From Deltaproteobacteria bacterium (GTDB lineage Bacteria > Desulfobacterota > Anaeroferrophillalia > Anaeroferrophillales > Tharpellaceae): a stretch of DNA of 6,883 bases. Where the stretch lies: positions 1 to 6,883 of the forward strand of contig JAADEO010000006.1 in assembly GCA_013153415.1 (NCBI GenBank). Reading direction: 5' to 3'. The position numbers and the translations under genes are program-made. Each line of letters opens with the position of its first letter. The stretch's first letter is position 1. The notes beneath the pieces are model-generated. The model did not search any database. It worked only from the letters and a program-made list of their open reading frames with translations, and was not told the DNA's origin. Of this stretch, positions 6,163 through 6,883 are shown in pieces.

Positions 6163-6423
6163 AGCATACAGAGACTGAACCGGCGGTGAAGCTGACTTCT
6201 TCCCGTTCGGGGACAGGCGCGAACAAGGCAGGCGGACCGTTTTCACCCGAAGAAAGTGCTGCCCCAAGGGTGAGGATTCCACAACCATGGTTATGTCGTT
6301 CCGTTCTCCCGAAATTCATCTGTTTGACAGAGCCTTATTCAAACTGATATGGATGGAACCCGATAGGAAAGATTAAGCTTATTTCCAGCTATCAGCCACC
6401 CTTCCGCTGAAGAGAGGATTACT
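6163..6423. other. Gene-free gap between the housekeeping operon and the MNT-HEPN pair
   Basis: No gene can be supported in these 261 bases on either strand. A weak 6-bp stem (TCACCC at 6243-6248, GGGTGA at 6268-6273, 19-nt loop) and a 10-bp palindrome AACCATGGTT (6283-6292) are present. No hairpin followed by a T-run is seen, so no intrinsic terminator for the upstream operon could be identified. Composition becomes AT-richer in the last 100 bases. Confidence 0.5.
6324..6351 (+). promoter_or_regulatory. Candidate promoter for the MNT-HEPN pair
   Basis: A perfect -35 TTGACA (6324-6329) is followed after 16 bp by GATATG (6346-6351), only a 3/6 match to the -10. It lies about 75 bases upstream of the MNT start. 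A good -35 and correct position support it; the poor -10 makes it tentative. Confidence 0.33.
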
Positions 6424-6726
6424 ATGGGATATCGTTCCGAGATAATAAAGAAAATAAGAGAACAATACCCTTATCTGTCACGGCAATATGGTATTCGCAA
6501 CATAGGTCTTTTTGGTTCTGTCGCACGGGATACGGCCGGGCCGGATAGTGACGTCGACATCATAGTCGAGTTCGATCGTCCAATCGGCTTGAAATTTATC
6601 GAGCTCGTTGAATATTTGGAAAATTTATTTGGGAGAAAGGTCGATGTTCTGACTAAAGGCGGGATGAAAAATATTCGCGTCAAAAATGTTTCCGATGAAA
6701 TCGAGAAAAATATCACCTATGTCTAA
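6424..6726 (+). CDS. Minimal nucleotidyltransferase (MntA-like antitoxin of a HEPN-MNT pair)
   Basis: This 100-residue protein has the DNA polymerase beta-like minimal nucleotidyltransferase fold. The signature GSVARDTAGPDSDVDIIV (31-48) holds the GS motif and the two metal-binding aspartates D43 and D45; the third is D74 in RKVDVLT. In characterised MntA-HepT pairs this enzyme transfers AMP from ATP onto a tyrosine of the HEPN RNase and so silences it; all catalytic residues needed for that are present. The length suits the family, which has only the NT core. GAGAGGA ends 5 nt before the ATG, a strong ribosome binding site. The stop overlaps the HEPN gene by 8 nt, the usual toxin-antitoxin coupling. 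GC content, about 41%, is well below that of the upstream operon, suggesting acquisition. Toxin-antitoxin action is inferred from the family. Confidence 0.9.
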   Translation: MGYRSEIIKKIREQYPYLSRQYGIRNIGLFGSVARDTAGPDSDVDIIVEFDRPIGLKFIELVEYLENLFGRKVDVLTKGGMKNIRVKNVSDEIEKNITYV

Positions 6727-6883
6727 ACGCAATGATAAAGATTTGATTGCAGACATATTGATCTGTCTTGCAAAAATAACTCGATATATTCATGGCCTTG
6801 GGTATGATGATTTCGTCAATGATCCCAAAACACAGGATGCGATCATCAGAAATCTGGAAATAATAGGGGAGGCTTCCAAATAC
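6719..6883 (+). CDS. HEPN/DUF86 domain protein, HepT-like RNase toxin (N-terminal part, cut by window edge)
   Basis: Fifty-five residues, MSKRNDKDLIADILICLAKI onward, are open to the window end. The helical N-terminus, the GYDDFVNDPKTQDAIIRNL stretch and LEIIGEASKY (46-55) match the first half of HepT/DUF86 proteins, whose full length is usually about 110-140 residues. The catalytic RX4-6H motif and the tyrosine targeted by the partner nucleotidyltransferase lie beyond base 6883 and cannot be checked. In the family it is an RNase toxin (tRNA or mRNA cleavage) working as a dimer and neutralised by MntA. The ATG at 6719 overlaps the MNT stop region, so it is translated by coupling, with no separate ribosome binding site evident. 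GC is about 37%. Confidence 0.87.
   Translation, partial: MSKRNDKDLIADILICLAKITRYIHGLGYDDFVNDPKTQDAIIRNLEIIGEASKY

Noticed and set aside
5308..6288. Minus-strand frame of 326 codons opposite mog and rimI
   Set aside because: Opposite strand of two recognised enzymes with good start and stop overlaps; the translation has no family features.
6083..6319. Minus-strand reading frame of 78 codons overlapping the end of rimI
   Set aside because: It overlaps the well-supported rimI on the opposite strand, and its composition follows from high GC; no domain or start signal.
6287..6376. Plus-strand ORF of 29 codons starting ATG 6287, with a GAGGA about 10 nt upstream
   Set aside because: Very short, no recognised family, and the upstream purines are poorly spaced; the protein looks random. 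Not enough to call a gene.
1..6883. CRISPR array, tRNA or rRNA genes, insertion sequence ends
   Set aside because: No regularly spaced repeats, no cloverleaf-like or rRNA-like stretches, and no transposase or paired terminal repeats were seen on either strand by eye.

Overview
The window looks like a chromosomal segment of a GC-rich Deltaproteobacterium, most likely of the Geobacter/Desulfuromonas/Pelobacter kind (Desulfuromonadia). This is inferred from gene content (a CimA-type citramalate synthase directly behind an aspartokinase, plus a eukaryote-like branched-chain aminotransferase and a CooT-like protein) and from protein style; no search was run. Nearly all of the window is ordinary housekeeping metabolism. 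The right end changes character, falling to about 41% GC over 6421-6720 and about 37% over 6721-6883 by hand count, against 57% and 72% in two 60-base lines sampled inside cimA.

Layout: (1) 1-2121, minus strand, transcribed right to left: a CooT-like small metal-binding-type protein, the branched-chain aminotransferase ilvE, then the N-terminal half of the S12 methylthiotransferase rimO, which runs off the left edge. A strong GC-rich hairpin lies between ilvE and rimO. (2) 2122-2411: a divergent intergenic region with candidate promoters for both directions. (3) 2412-6162, plus strand: a tightly overlapping block of lysC (aspartokinase, with a convincing internal start for a beta subunit), cimA (citramalate synthase), a MogA/MoaB-family molybdopterin adenylyltransferase, and a RimI-like GNAT acetyltransferase. 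Neighbouring genes overlap by 8, 35 and 4 nt, which suggests one translationally coupled operon. (4) 6163-6423: a gap with no gene I can support and a weak promoter near its end. (5) 6424 to the right edge: a minimal nucleotidyltransferase (MNT) overlapping the start of a HEPN/DUF86 protein. This is the MntA-HepT type toxin-antitoxin pair, cut by the window end.

How the genes work together: CimA condenses pyruvate and acetyl-CoA to citramalate, which leads to 2-oxobutyrate without threonine. IlvE, encoded across the divergent promoter, catalyses the last step to isoleucine, leucine and valine. LysC feeds the competing aspartate route (lysine, methionine, threonine), so the locus sits where the aspartate-dependent and threonine-independent routes to isoleucine meet. 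The Mog and RimI genes are linked by operon structure rather than by an obvious shared pathway. The MNT-HEPN pair is an accessory module next to the housekeeping block.

I did not find a clearly undescribed system. The points most worth a second look are the internal start in lysC, the CooT-like gene beside ilvE with no CO dehydrogenase genes visible, the altered acetyl-CoA loop of the RimI-like protein, and the abrupt change in composition before the MNT-HEPN pair.
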